Source of the DNA: CAVVUC01 sp963751395
GTDB lineage: Bacteria > Verrucomicrobiota > Verrucomicrobiia > Chthoniobacterales > Chthoniobacteraceae
Direction: 5' to 3'
Length of the DNA: 64,000 nucleotides
Assembly (NCBI GenBank): GCA_963751395.1
Contig: CAVVUC010000001.1
Location: 930,001 to 994,000, forward strand
Part shown: piece by piece, positions 26,539 to 34,276 of the stretch
Position numbering within the stretch: the stretch's first letter is position 1
How the letters are laid out: each line of letters opens with the position of its first letter
Made by a program: the position numbers and the translations under genes
The notes under the pieces: model-generated
What the model was told of the DNA's origin: nothing
Database searches by the model: none
What the model saw: the letters and a program-made list of their open reading frames with translations, nothing else

Positions 26539-27663
26539 ATGGCTGTCACTGCGAAGAAGAAAATCACCAGCGCGATCCACGCGGTCGTCGGCTCGGACGA
26601 ATCGGAGGTGAAGCGCGCCGCGCAGGAACTCGCCGGGCAGCTCGTGTCGCCGGATGCGGGCGAGTTCGGGCGCGACATCATCGACGGCGGGGCGGACAAC
26701 GCGGACCAGGCCGTCACGCGGATTCACCAGACGATCGAGGCGCTGCTGACGCTGCCGTTTTTCGGAGGCGAGAAACTGGTCTGGCTCAAGAGCGCGAACA
26801 TTTTCGCCGACAGCGTGCTCGGGCGCTCGGCGGGCGTGCTGGAAGCAGTCGAGAAACTCCAGGAAACGCTCGCAGCCGGACTGCCGGAGAATGTGAAGTT
26901 CCTGCTCAGCGCTCCCGAGATCGACAAGCGCCGGTCGTTTTACAAAAGCCTGTCGAAGCTCGGGAAGGTCGAGGTTCACGACAAGCTCGATTCGAGCCGA
27001 TCGGGATGGGAGGAGGAGGCGGCCCGCGGCATCGAGAGCCGTGCGCGGGATCGGGGATTGCATTTCAGCGCGGAGGCGATCGAGCTTTTCACGCTCTTCA
27101 CCGGCGGCGAGTCGCGGCAGATCGAGAACGAACTGGAAAAGCTCGACCTTTATCTTGGAAAGACGCGGCGCGCGATCACGGCCGACGATGTCCGGCGGCT
27201 CGTGCCGGTGTCGCGCGCCGGGGTGATCTTCGAGCTGGGCAATGCCATCGCGCGGCGCGACCTCCGGCAGAGTCTTGCGCTGGTCGATCAGTTGTTGAAC
27301 CAGGGTGAGTCGGCGATCGGCATCCTGCTGGTGGCGATCGTGCCGACGGTTCGGAATCTTCTGCTCGTGAAAGACCTCATGACGCGGCACAAGCTCAGCC
27401 GCCCGCAGGCGCCGTTTCATTTTACCGCGACCCTGAACCGACTGCCCGAGAGCTCCACCCGGCACCTGCCGCGGAAAAAGGATGGAACAATAAACAGCTA
27501 TGCACTCGGCATCGCGGCCATGCATGCGCATCTTCACAACCTTGCCGATCTGACGGACCTGCTCGCAGCCTGCCTGCGGGCGAATGTGCAGCTCGTGACG
27601 ACGCAACTGGACGAAAGGGTCGTGCTCAGCGAACTCGTCGCGAGGGTGGGGAAGGGAAAGTAG
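26539..27663 (+). CDS. holA: DNA polymerase III subunit delta
   Basis: The delta subunit opens the sliding clamp in the replisome's clamp loader. The 374-residue protein has the delta domain order: N-terminal (VVGSDESEVKRAAQEL), LPFFGGEKLVWLKSANIF, KFLLSAPEIDKRRSFYKSL, the middle helical region (TLFTGGESRQIENELEKLDLYLG) and the C-terminal domain (FELGNAIARRDLRQSLALVDQLLNQGES then LADLTDLLAACLRAN). Length is normal. It starts with no gap after the peptidase gene. Confidence 0.85.
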   Translation: MAVTAKKKITSAIHAVVGSDESEVKRAAQELAGQLVSPDAGEFGRDIIDGGADNADQAVTRIHQTIEALLTLPFFGGEKLVWLKSANIFADSVLGRSAGVLEAVEKLQETLAAGLPENVKFLLSAPEIDKRRSFYKSLSKLGKVEVHDKLDSSRSGWEEEAARGIESRARDRGLHFSAEAIELFTLFTGGESRQIENELEKLDLYLGKTRRAITADDVRRLVPVSRAGVIFELGNAIARRDLRQSLALVDQLLNQGESAIGILLVAIVPTVRNLLLVKDLMTRHKLSRPQAPFHFTATLNRLPESSTRHLPRKKDGTINSYALGIAAMHAHLHNLADLTDLLAACLRANVQLVTTQLDERVVLSELVARVGKGK

Positions 27664-28075
27664 GAACCGGAAATATCGGGCGTTTGCTGTTCATTTTCGC
27701 ATTTGCCTGCGATCTGTCGGAAGCAATGAAGCGCACGGTGAACCGGGAGTTTCAGAGTGCGTAAGTAGGGGAGCTTACCTCACAGATTACAATCAGGAAT
27801 GTCGCTTATACTAAGGAAATTTTTGAAAAACCACTTGCACAGCTCTCCCTTCTGGAGTTAACTCTGCCCAGCTTTGAACAATTGTTCTGGGGGGAACATC
27901 CGCCCTTCGCGGCCACTCGGCCGCGGGGGGCGGTATTTTTTTCGGGACAACCCTCCGCCGAGTTCTCCTATTCCTGCGCTTTTTCCTGCTCCTGCTCTGC
28001 GGCGGTGAAGGTTGGGGATAGGGAAAGGGCGGGAGCACGAATCCAAAAACGTCCGTGACAATAGAGAGTTAGTCC
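27664..28075. other. Intergenic region upstream of the TauE/SafE gene
   Basis: These 412 bases contain no credible gene. A hairpin CGCGGCC (27908-27914) / GGCCGCG (27919-27925) is followed by a G-rich stretch and a T run around 27935, so it could stop transcription from holA. A TATACT box lies near 27815 but no matching -35 box was seen. Confidence 0.35.
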
Positions 28076-28825
28076 ATGTCCCTGCCGCATCTCACCGCGC
28101 ACCAATGGTGGCTCGCCGCCATCGCGGCTCTCTGCATCGGCCTCGCAAAGAGCGGGTTTGCCGGCGTCGGAACGGTCACCGTGCTGCTCATGGCGGAAAT
28201 TATGCCGGCCCGCGAATCCACGGGCGCTGTGCTTCCGCTTCTGATTTGCGGCGACATCTTTGCATCCGCCGCGTTTCGCCGGCACGCCCAGTGGCGGCAT
28301 ATCTGGCGCATGTTGCCGCCGGCGCTCGCCGGGGTGGTCGTCGGCTATTTCCTGATGCAGAGAATCAAAGGTGACTTTTTCCGGCCGGTGATCGGCTGGA
28401 TCGTTCTCGTGCTCGTGATCCTGCAAGTCGCCCGCAAATGGAAACCGGGCGCGTTCGACCATGTCCCTCATACGCGCTGGTTTGCCTGGCTGATGGGCTC
28501 GTCGTCAGGAATTGCGACGATGATGGCCAATGCCGCCGGCCCGATCATGACGCTCTACCTGCTCGCGATCAACCTGCCAAAAATCGAGTTCGTCGGGACG
28601 AGCGCGTTGTTTTTTCTGATCGTCAACGTGATCAAAGTCCCCTTCAGCGCGCATCTCGGCCTGATCAACGGTTCGTCGCTCGCATTGAATGTCATCCTGG
28701 TGCCGTTCGTCGCGCTGGGCATTTTGATCGGGCGGCGCATGCTCGCGATCGTCCCGCAACAACTTTTCGAGATTCTCGTTTTGATCTTCGCCATTGCTGC
28801 CTCCATCCGGCTCATTCTTTTTTGA
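28076..28825 (+). CDS. TauE/SafE-family sulfite/organosulfonate exporter-like permease
   Basis: The 249-residue product has about seven transmembrane helices in two halves. Each half carries the family's glycine-rich signature (GLAKSGFAGVGTVTVLLMAEIMP and GSSSGIATMMANAAGPIMTLYLL). The family exports sulfite, sulfoacetate or similar anions; some members import. The gene stands alone, so the substrate is open. The sulfur-related operon at 41-49 kb is far away. Confidence 0.9.
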   Translation: MSLPHLTAHQWWLAAIAALCIGLAKSGFAGVGTVTVLLMAEIMPARESTGAVLPLLICGDIFASAAFRRHAQWRHIWRMLPPALAGVVVGYFLMQRIKGDFFRPVIGWIVLVLVILQVARKWKPGAFDHVPHTRWFAWLMGSSSGIATMMANAAGPIMTLYLLAINLPKIEFVGTSALFFLIVNVIKVPFSAHLGLINGSSLALNVILVPFVALGILIGRRMLAIVPQQLFEILVLIFAIAASIRLILF

Positions 28826-28976
28826 GCATCGTGCGGAAATCGACGCTCGCCCAGCCTTGCCGCAAAATGAACCCGTGCGGATCGCTGGCAATCTGCCGCA
28901 GCGTATCGAAGTCGCCGTTGTCCTTGGCCCGATTGATCGCGGCGGTCAGCTTGCCGCATCGCTTGCATGGCCGTCA
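28826..28976 (-). pseudogene. Gene remnant (J-domain-associated or similar fragment)
   Basis: On the minus strand an open stretch reads CKRCGKLTAAINRAKDNGD, then FDTLRQIASDPHGFILRQGW, which looks like a conserved piece of a larger protein. A stop lies just upstream and no start fits, while the downstream end runs into the TauE gene. Similar segments occur in DnaJ-domain proteins of this phylum as I recall. It appears to be a fragment. Confidence 0.3.
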
Positions 28977-29000
28977 TGTTTGGGGTAATCACCAGAAAGA

Positions 29001-29192
29001 ATGACTGCTGAACAAATTCTCGATGAAATCAAAGCGTTGCCGCAACCCGAGCTGGCGCGGCTTGCAAAATGCGTCCGCGAGCTGGCAGCGGATGAAATCC
29101 CGGAAGATTTCATTGAAGCCCTTGCGGATTTTGAGCAGGGGCGCTTTGTATCAATGGAAACCGCGCTCAACGAAGTTCCACCGGGCCAGTGA
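29001..29192 (+). CDS. Putative antitoxin of a RelE-type pair
   Basis: A 63-residue acidic protein (MTAEQILDEIKALPQPELAR) ends one base past the start of the toxin gene. Size, acidity and the overlap with a RelE-like gene fit an antitoxin of the short addiction-module type. DNA-binding motif is not obvious. Confidence 0.68.
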   Translation: MTAEQILDEIKALPQPELARLAKCVRELAADEIPEDFIEALADFEQGRFVSMETALNEVPPGQ

Positions 29193-29464
29193 TCTACCAG
29201 TATCGGGCGATCGAGAAGTTTTGGAAAAACTTCCACCGGCTTGATGCCTCGCAAAAAGCATCAGTCCGGCGGGCTTATGATGTCTTCAAAACCGACCCGT
29301 TCCACCCGTCGCTTGGCACCCATGAAATCCGCGCGCTTTCAGCCCGTGCGAAGCACACGATTTACAGCGTCGTCATCGAAGCCGATCTTCGAGTGATCTT
29401 TCGCATGGATGGTTCATGGGTCACGACGCTCGACGTCGGAACGCACAGGATTTACGGACGTTAA
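29189..29464 (+). CDS. RelE/ParE-superfamily toxin
   Basis: A GTG start overlapping the antitoxin stop opens a 91-residue protein. It has the RelE fold pattern: YRAIEKFWKNFHRLDASQKAS, a basic middle with HPSLGTHEIRALSARAKHTIYSV and the last strands DLRVIFRMDGSWVTTLDVGTHRIYGR. RelE relatives cut mRNA on the ribosome; ParE relatives poison gyrase. Which applies is unknown. A 60-bp repeat follows just downstream. Confidence 0.75.
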   Translation: MIYQYRAIEKFWKNFHRLDASQKASVRRAYDVFKTDPFHPSLGTHEIRALSARAKHTIYSVVIEADLRVIFRMDGSWVTTLDVGTHRIYGR

Positions 29465-29487
29465 TTTTCTCCCCGGCCTGCCGCAGC

Positions 29488-29547
29488 AGCGCATCGAGAA
29501 ACTGCCGGCGATAGCTCACGATGAGCCGGAGCCGTTCCCGTTCCTGA
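29488..29547 (+). repeat. 60-bp direct repeat, copy 1 (after first TA pair)
   Basis: This block starts AGCGCATCGAGAAA and matches 30132-30191 at 56 of 60 positions. Each copy begins a few bases after a toxin gene. On the minus strand both encode a peptide of the form RERLRLxVSYRRxFLDAL, so it may be a fragment of a lost gene or an edge shared by the cassettes. Confidence 0.8.
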
Positions 29548-29621
29548 AAGCGATGCGTGAGGGATTCCACTCCTCGTTTTGCGTCTGGCATTCTGTGTGA
29601 ATTCAGTGTTACTTCCAAATC

Positions 29622-29852
29622 ATGAGCACGGTCGCAGAAATCGAAAATGCCATACAACTCCTGCCTCCCGTGGAGCGCGAAGCACTGGAATCGCGGCTTC
29701 TGGCGCGACGCTTTGGTTTGGACGCTCTCGATGAAAATGAGCGCGCTGAACTGCTGGCATCCCTCGACGAAGCCGAGCGCGACATTGACGCTGGACGCTT
29801 TCACTCCGCCGCTGAACTTCGCCAGGCCGTCGGCTCATGGGCTGGCAGGTAG
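29622..29852 (+). CDS. Addiction-module antitoxin
   Basis: A 76-residue acidic protein (MSTVAEIENAIQLLPPVERE) of the short putative addiction-module-component type with RHH-less helical sequence. It overlaps the ParE-like toxin gene by 16 bases. The start ATG has no strong ribosome site. Confidence 0.75.
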   Translation: MSTVAEIENAIQLLPPVEREALESRLLARRFGLDALDENERAELLASLDEAERDIDAGRFHSAAELRQAVGSWAGR

Positions 29853-30130
29853 TCTTTTCCACGCGCAGCAAGCAGGATTTGCAGCGACTCGTCGAATACA
29901 TCGCACGGGATGATTCCACAGCAGCGGAACGATTCGGCCTCGCGTTGATCGACCATGCTGAGGCGCTGGTCAAAGCGCCGGAAATGGGAGTTCTCATGCC
30001 CGAAAGATCAGGCACGCGTTTTCTTCCGCACGGCTCCTGGCTCATCATCTACCGCCCGGACGCAGCGAGACAGACCGTGCGCATCCTGCGTTTCTGGCAT
30101 GGCGCTCGCGGGAGACGCCCGCTGCGGTGA
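29837..30130 (+). CDS. ParE/RelE-type toxin
   Basis: The 97-residue product reads MGWQVVFSTRSKQDLQRLVE YIARDD, then PERSGTRFLPHGSWLIIYRP, and ends VRILRFWHGARGRRPL, a typical ParE/RelE pattern with the C-terminal RFWHGAR motif. Overlap with the antitoxin gene supports coupled expression. Family members inhibit gyrase (ParE) or translation (RelE). Confidence 0.85.
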   Translation: MGWQVVFSTRSKQDLQRLVEYIARDDSTAAERFGLALIDHAEALVKAPEMGVLMPERSGTRFLPHGSWLIIYRPDAARQTVRILRFWHGARGRRPLR

Positions 30131-30131
30131 T

Positions 30132-30191
30132 AGCGCATCGAGAAACCGCCTGCGATAGCTCACGCTGAGCCGGAGCCGTTCCCGATCCTGA
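30132..30191 (+). repeat. 60-bp direct repeat, copy 2 (after second TA pair)
   Basis: Copy 2 matches 29488-29547 with four mismatches. It begins two bases after the toxin stop region. The spacing of 644 bases equals one toxin-antitoxin module, suggesting cassette-like insertion or a duplication. Confidence 0.8.
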
Positions 30192-30350
30192 TGCTGCCGC
30201 CGCAATCGGCTGAACAAGCGCGCCTGCAAGCCATCCACCTTCGCCTTTTCGATGGTGTGCGAGCGTTTTCGATGGGTGATTTTTTGAAAAAGCGTTGCTC
30301 CCTCGACAAATGTCATGCCTTTGGCAATGTTGAATGCATCTGGCTGCGAG

Positions 30351-30941
30351 ATGAAAAAGAAACCTGCCCGCAAGAAACCAATACCGCTCTATCGCAAAAA
30401 GCGGCTGCAACGAAAAAAGCGTTTGGGCAAATCCGTACGGCGTGCTGACGAGGAAAGCGTCGCGCGCGAAGATTCGCCGGAAGCAGCGCTGCGCCCCGCG
30501 CTCCGCTGCGTAGAGCTTTTTGCTGGCGCTGGTGGTCTTGCCTTGGCTGCGTCAAACGCGGGTTTCGAGCACGATGCGGTGCTCGAATACAACCACGACG
30601 CCTGTGAAACGATTCGTGCGAATCAGCGGCGCGGTTATGAGCTTGTCCGCCACTGGCCACTCATTGAGGGCGACGTGCATCACCAAGATTTCTGCACATG
30701 GCAAGGACGCGCCGACCTCGTTTCGGGTGGCCCGCCATGCCAGCCTTTTTCCATCGGCGGCAAGCACCGCGCGATGGGTGACAGCCGCGATCTCTTTTCC
30801 GAGGCTGCGCGCGTCGTGCGCGAGATACAACCGCGAGCATTTGTATTTGAGAACGTCAAAGGGCTAACGCGACAGTCCTTTGCAAAGTATTTTAGCTATA
30901 TCGTGCTTCAGCTTTGGTGCGTCATCTCTGGAAAGAACTAG
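30351..30941 (+). pseudogene. C5-cytosine DNA methyltransferase, C-terminally truncated
   Basis: From ATG 30351 the 196-residue product carries motif I (VELFAGAGGLALA), motif IV with the catalytic C130 (GGPPCQPFSIGG) and motif VI (FENVKGLTRQSF). It then stops after KYFSYIVLQL with a short unrelated tail. Motif VIII, the target-recognition domain and motifs IX-X are all missing, about half the enzyme. It should not methylate DNA. The Mrr-like gene starts two bases after the stop. Its family, by memory of the FAKYFSYIVLQL block, resembles Eco29kI-type methyltransferases. Confidence 0.85.
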
Positions 30942-30943
30942 CG

Positions 30944-31933
30944 ATGCAGTTCGAGGCGGGAGAACGATACACGGCGGATGAGATTCAACGGCACTTGGAG
31001 GTAGGAAATGCCGGCGGTATCCGCGTATCGCTCGATAAAAGGCGGGTTAAACGTGTCGCGCTGCTTACCGTAGTCCCGACAGCCAAGGTTGAGCGCGAGA
31101 ATCCGTATCATGACCGAACTGAGGGCGACATTCTCGTTTATTCAGCGGGTGGATTGCGAGGGGATCAATCGCTGGGCGGCGTAAACAAGCGTCTTGTGAC
31201 GCAAAGTGAAACGCACTTCCCAATTTATGGCTTCAGGCTTAACGAAAGCCGCCGAAAGGCTGGTGCATGCCGCTGGGAATTTCTTGGTCTTCTACAATTT
31301 CTCCGCGTGTATCCCGACACGCAAATCGACCGCGAAGGAACATTGCGCCGAGTTTGGCTTTTTGAGCTGCGCCTTTGTGCCGAGTTTCCCAAAGTTCGAG
31401 TGGCCGACGAGCGAGCATTGATGCAAGCGGCGTTCACCGACTTTAAGTTCGACTCGGAGCGTGAAACCCGAGCGGATGCTGAACAGATAAGTGACGCGAG
31501 TTCTGACATTCGAACAAATGCTGAGGCAGTCGAGCGTGTCCGTGCCAAGGTCTTTGCGCTTGATCCACGAGGGTTTGAATTGCTCGTTCAAAGCGCATTG
31601 GAGGCGACGGGCTTCGTCGATGTCAGCGTCACGCGTTACACGCAGGACAACGGAATCGACGTGAATGCCCGTGTTTCGCCGATTCAATGGCCTATCGCTG
31701 GAATGCGTATTCAAGTTCAAGCAAAGCGTTGGCTTCACACCGTCGGAAGGCGAGAAGTAGCAGAGTTGCGGGGAAGTCTTGAACCCTTCGCACAAGGCGC
31801 TGTTGTCACCACGAGCTTCTTCTCACGTGCAGCACTATCAGAAGCAAAAGCGGGCGGACGCCAGCCAATCGTTCTGATTGACGGCTACCACTTCGCTCTC
31901 ACCGTGAAGTCGCACGGCTTGATCGCGGCTTAG
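30944..31933 (+). CDS. Mrr-like restriction endonuclease with SRA-like N-terminal domain
   Basis: The ATG at 30944 gives 329 residues. The C-terminal half is an Mrr/PD-(D/E)xK nuclease: FELLVQSALEATGF, DNGIDV with D239, and IQVQAKRW with Q259 and K261. The N-terminal 150 residues contain GDILVYSAGGLRGDQSLGGVNK, which recalls SRA/YDG domains that bind modified cytosine, and a WEFLGLLQFLRVY strand pattern; this is a weaker call. It could be a modification-dependent type IV enzyme. It lies between a broken methyltransferase and an Eco29kI remnant, so it may have replaced part of an older system. Confidence 0.72.
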   Translation: MQFEAGERYTADEIQRHLEVGNAGGIRVSLDKRRVKRVALLTVVPTAKVERENPYHDRTEGDILVYSAGGLRGDQSLGGVNKRLVTQSETHFPIYGFRLNESRRKAGACRWEFLGLLQFLRVYPDTQIDREGTLRRVWLFELRLCAEFPKVRVADERALMQAAFTDFKFDSERETRADAEQISDASSDIRTNAEAVERVRAKVFALDPRGFELLVQSALEATGFVDVSVTRYTQDNGIDVNARVSPIQWPIAGMRIQVQAKRWLHTVGRREVAELRGSLEPFAQGAVVTTSFFSRAALSEAKAGGRQPIVLIDGYHFALTVKSHGLIAA

Positions 31934-32270
31934 GTAAATTCAGATCCTCCTGAACTTCGGCAAGCGCGCCTTCCAAGGCAATGGTGTGTTGCTCGCCTTC
32001 AAAGCCTTGGCTTTTGAGCCACTTGATCGTTTCCGCTACGGTGCGCGCCAGGTCACCTTCTGCGGGCATCAGGATGGAAAATGGTCCGAGGCATCGGTAT
32101 GTCGCGCGTGCCGCTTTTCTCATGTAAGAAATGGCATGGCGTCGCTTGGAGAACGAGTGAAGGTATTGCTCGCCGCTCGTGCCACCGAATTGGATCACTG
32201 CGAATATTTGTGGTTCGTGGTTGGTCTTCCGCATGTAGCCGATTTCCGCGGAGTTTGACCCGTTCTGCAA
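31899..32270 (-). CDS. Hypothetical protein overlapping the Mrr-like gene
   Basis: A 123-residue frame (111 if ATG 32234 is used) converges with the Mrr-like gene and overlaps its last 35 bases. The sequence has strand-helix character (FAVIQFGGTSGEQYLHSFSKRRHAISYMRKAARATY) and an acidic amphipathic end. No family is recognised. Real coding is plausible from composition, but not shown. Confidence 0.45.
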   Translation of the reverse strand: MQNGSNSAEIGYMRKTNHEPQIFAVIQFGGTSGEQYLHSFSKRRHAISYMRKAARATYRCLGPFSILMPAEGDLARTVAETIKWLKSQGFEGEQHTIALEGALAEVQEDLNLPKPRSSRATSR

Positions 32271-32553
32271 GCGATTCCTATCTAGCTACAAAAGCGCATG
32301 GGACGGAACAGCGGAGAATTTCCCAATCGAGCGGTTTTCAACCGGTGTGGATGACGAGATGAAAGTCTGCTACGGCTTTGGAAAACATGGTGATGCGCCC
32401 GAGACCAGAAATAGTGAGCGGTCGCCTTGGGATACGCTTCATCCAGGACGAGCTTGGGCTACGTCCGAAGCAAACAAACCGAATAAAAAGAGTGTTGCGC
32501 AAATTCGCGCGGATATTGCGGAGCACTTCACGAAGCATCCCCCTAAAAGCTAG
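32239..32553 (+). pseudogene. C-terminal remnant of an Eco29kI-family restriction endonuclease
   Basis: After a stop at 32236-32238 the frame reads PISAEFDPFCKRFLSSYKS to the end at 32553. The end part CYGFGKHGDAPETR..., then SPWDTLHPGRAWA, matches the conserved C-terminal block I recall from Eco29kI-type GIY-YIG enzymes. The GIY-YIG catalytic domain is absent upstream. A GTG at 32347 could still start a 68-residue peptide. The remnant lies just before vsr, consistent with a decayed M-R-vsr unit. Confidence 0.52.
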
Positions 32554-32555
32554 TC

Positions 32556-32996
32556 GTGACCGACACGCTCACTGCCGCCAAATGTTCCGAGCGGATGTCG
32601 CGTGTTCGCGGAAGTGGAAACCTTTCGACGGAGTTGCGTATGATTGCACTTTTGCGCGCTGCCGGTATCACCGGCTGGCGGCGGGGGGCACCGCTGCCAG
32701 GCAAGCCGGACTTCATTTTCCGCGCTGCAAAGGTTGCGCTGTTTGTGGACGGTTGCTTCTGGCACGGGTGTCCGCGCCACAGTCGCACGCCGAAAACTCG
32801 AGTCGCTTTTTGGACGACAAAAATTACGGGCAACATGTGGCGCGACCGCGTCGTGACACGCGCGTTACGCGCGTCGGGATGGCGCGTGCTGCGGGTATGG
32901 GAATGCGCGCTTACCACCAGCCGACAGGGCGCAACTATGCGACGCATCGCGCGCGTCCTTAACCGTTCAGCGCACAGTAAACCATCCAGTTCATAG
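32556..32996 (+). CDS. vsr: Very short patch repair endonuclease
   Basis: A GTG start two bases after the remnant opens a 146-residue protein. It has the Vsr signature: MSRVRGSGNLSTELRM, GKPDFIF with the catalytic Asp, and VALFVDGCFWHGCPRH with zinc-site Cys and His, then TKITGNMWRDRVV and WRVLRVWECAL. Vsr nicks T:G mismatches made by deamination of methylated cytosine. It normally accompanies a C5-methyltransferase; here its partner is truncated, so the gene may be a leftover. Confidence 0.92.
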   Translation: MTDTLTAAKCSERMSRVRGSGNLSTELRMIALLRAAGITGWRRGAPLPGKPDFIFRAAKVALFVDGCFWHGCPRHSRTPKTRVAFWTTKITGNMWRDRVVTRALRASGWRVLRVWECALTTSRQGATMRRIARVLNRSAHSKPSSS

Positions 32997-33075
32997 CTCC
33001 CAATACCAGTCGAGATCATGCCGATAATCGCGAGCGCCATGAAGCACTCTTACGGCGGTGCTCCCATCGTTGCAA

Positions 33076-33103
33076 CACGGTGTGGAAAACCAGTTGGTTG
33101 CCG
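33076..33103 (+). repeat. 28-bp direct repeat left of vapBC
   Basis: The block starts CACGGTGTGGAAAACCAG and is identical to 33861-33888. It contains a small palindrome AACCA-GT-TGGTT. The two copies bracket the vapBC-like pair. Confidence 0.85.
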
Positions 33104-33154
33104 ACTGGAAAACGGAGTTCATTGTTCGACGGTCATTAAATTCGCAAGAGAGGC

Positions 33155-33577
33155 TTACGCCTGCCACGGGTTTAGGAGCGGCACCTTTGTAGATTGGAAA
33201 TCGGAAGTGTTCCGGGTGACGAGCGTGAGGCCGTGAGCGAGTGCGGTGGCGGCAATCAAGCTGTGCATCGCTGGCAGTCGCCGGCCCGCTTCCTCACTCC
33301 CGGCCTGGAGTTGGGCCCAGTGCTCCATCACGGCGGAATCCACTGGCAGAATGCGCTCCGCGAATCCGGATTTGATTTCCTCTTCCAGCCAGCGCAGGAG
33401 TGCGCGTTTTTTCTTTCCAGTTTCGAGCAGCAAAAGGCCAAGACGGATTTCTCCAATGGTCACGGCGCTGAGAAAAAGCGAGTCATCCGGTTGCGCGGCA
33501 AGCCAGCTTTGCGCCTGGGGGCTGGGCTGCGGCTTCGTGGCTTCGCTGATGACGTTGGTATCGAGAAGATAACTCAC
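33155..33577 (-). CDS. vapC: PIN-domain (VapC/FitB-type) toxin with altered catalytic residue
   Basis: The 140-residue product has the PIN fold: LLDTNVISE with D6, TIGEIRLG with E43, and LVTRNTSDF with D126. The third acidic position, normally Asp in a MxSLIAATA segment, is His here: AMHSLIAATA, H105, codon CAC. A single base change from GAC would cause it. PIN toxins cut tRNA or rRNA with Mg held by these acids, so activity may be weak or lost. It overlaps the antitoxin gene by four bases. Confidence 0.88.
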   Translation of the reverse strand: MSYLLDTNVISEATKPQPSPQAQSWLAAQPDDSLFLSAVTIGEIRLGLLLLETGKKKRALLRWLEEEIKSGFAERILPVDSAVMEHWAQLQAGSEEAGRRLPAMHSLIAATALAHGLTLVTRNTSDFQSTKVPLLNPWQA

Positions 33578-33822
33578 AAGACGATGTCGCGGGGGAGGTC
33601 CTTGCTCCGTGTCAGGTCGAGTTCGCTGAGGTCAGCCGGGCAGGAGCGCAGAACTTCCAGCAAGGTCTTTTTCTTCGGTTTCGACTTTTGCCAGTCAGCC
33701 ACGCTGACAATGACTACGAAAGGTTTCCCGTGCTTGGTGACGATCTGCGGCTGGCCGCTGGCGGCGCGCTCGGCCACGGCTGAGAATTGTTGCTTGGCTT
33801 CCTGAAGCTGGAGCGATTTCAT
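33574..33822 (-). CDS. vapB: Phd/YefM-type antitoxin of the PIN toxin
   Basis: The ATG at 33822 (MKSLQLQEAKQQFSAVAERA) gives 82 residues with the Phd/YefM pattern, including QIVTKHGKPFVVIVS and a C-terminal toxin-binding tail. A longer frame from 33972 includes the direct repeat and is rejected. It is coupled to vapC by an ATGA overlap. Such proteins bind their own promoter and neutralise the toxin. Confidence 0.85.
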   Translation of the reverse strand: MKSLQLQEAKQQFSAVAERAASGQPQIVTKHGKPFVVIVSVADWQKSKPKKKTLLEVLRSCPADLSELDLTRSKDLPRDIVL

Positions 33823-33860
33823 GAGTGGAGGGTAGAATAATCTGTCCTGTCTGTCCAGAG

Positions 33861-33888
33861 CACGGTGTGGAAAACCAGTTGGTTGCCG
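33861..33888 (+). repeat. 28-bp direct repeat right of vapBC
   Basis: This copy is identical to 33076-33103, 785 bases apart. It lies upstream of the antitoxin start, so the pair plus its promoter sits between the two copies. Confidence 0.85.
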
Positions 33889-33949
33889 GCTGAAAAAAGC
33901 GCAGGCCGCAGGCGGGGTTCGTCGCGGCTCTTGTGGTTTGTCAGCAATC

Positions 33950-34276
33950 TCAGTCTTGAAACGGTTCGTCACGATGGCTGTGCCAAAAGCGCAGCACTTC
34001 GACGGTGCCTTCCGCTTCTTTCAAGAAATAGAGAATGCGGCAGGCTCGTTTGAAGACCGGCAGTTCTTGCGTCTGCGGCCATGCCGTGTGCCGGAGATAG
34101 CGGCCAGCGCGCGCGATGTCGGGGTCGCTCAATTGCCGGATCGCTTCGGCGGGCAGGTCGTGGGCGTATTGCTCGCCGCGACCGGGTTCATCGCGTTCCG
34201 TCCAGTAAGCGGCGATTTCCTCAAGGTCGCTCCACGCGCTATGCGTGAAAATTACGCGGAGGCTTTGCACGGCCAT
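33950..34276 (-). CDS. RelE/ParE-type toxin
   Basis: The 108-residue product reads RVIFTHSAWSDLEEIAAYWTE and ends VEVLRFWHSHRDEPF, a RelE/ParE pattern with the RFWHSHR C-terminal motif. The start overlaps the antitoxin by 25 bases. Target is unknown. Confidence 0.83.
   Translation of the reverse strand: MAVQSLRVIFTHSAWSDLEEIAAYWTERDEPGRGEQYAHDLPAEAIRQLSDPDIARAGRYLRHTAWPQTQELPVFKRACRILYFLKEAEGTVEVLRFWHSHRDEPFQD

Noticed and set aside
29488..30191. 60-bp repeats considered as integron attC sites
   Set aside because: No GTTRRRY or RYYYAAC core sites were found at their ends and no integrase gene is in the window.
30008..30373. Minus-strand frame with an FNIAKGMTFVEGATLF segment, considered as a BrnT-like toxin
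   Set aside because: The segment recalls BrnT but the rest does not, and the frame runs through the 60-bp repeat and the ParE-like gene.
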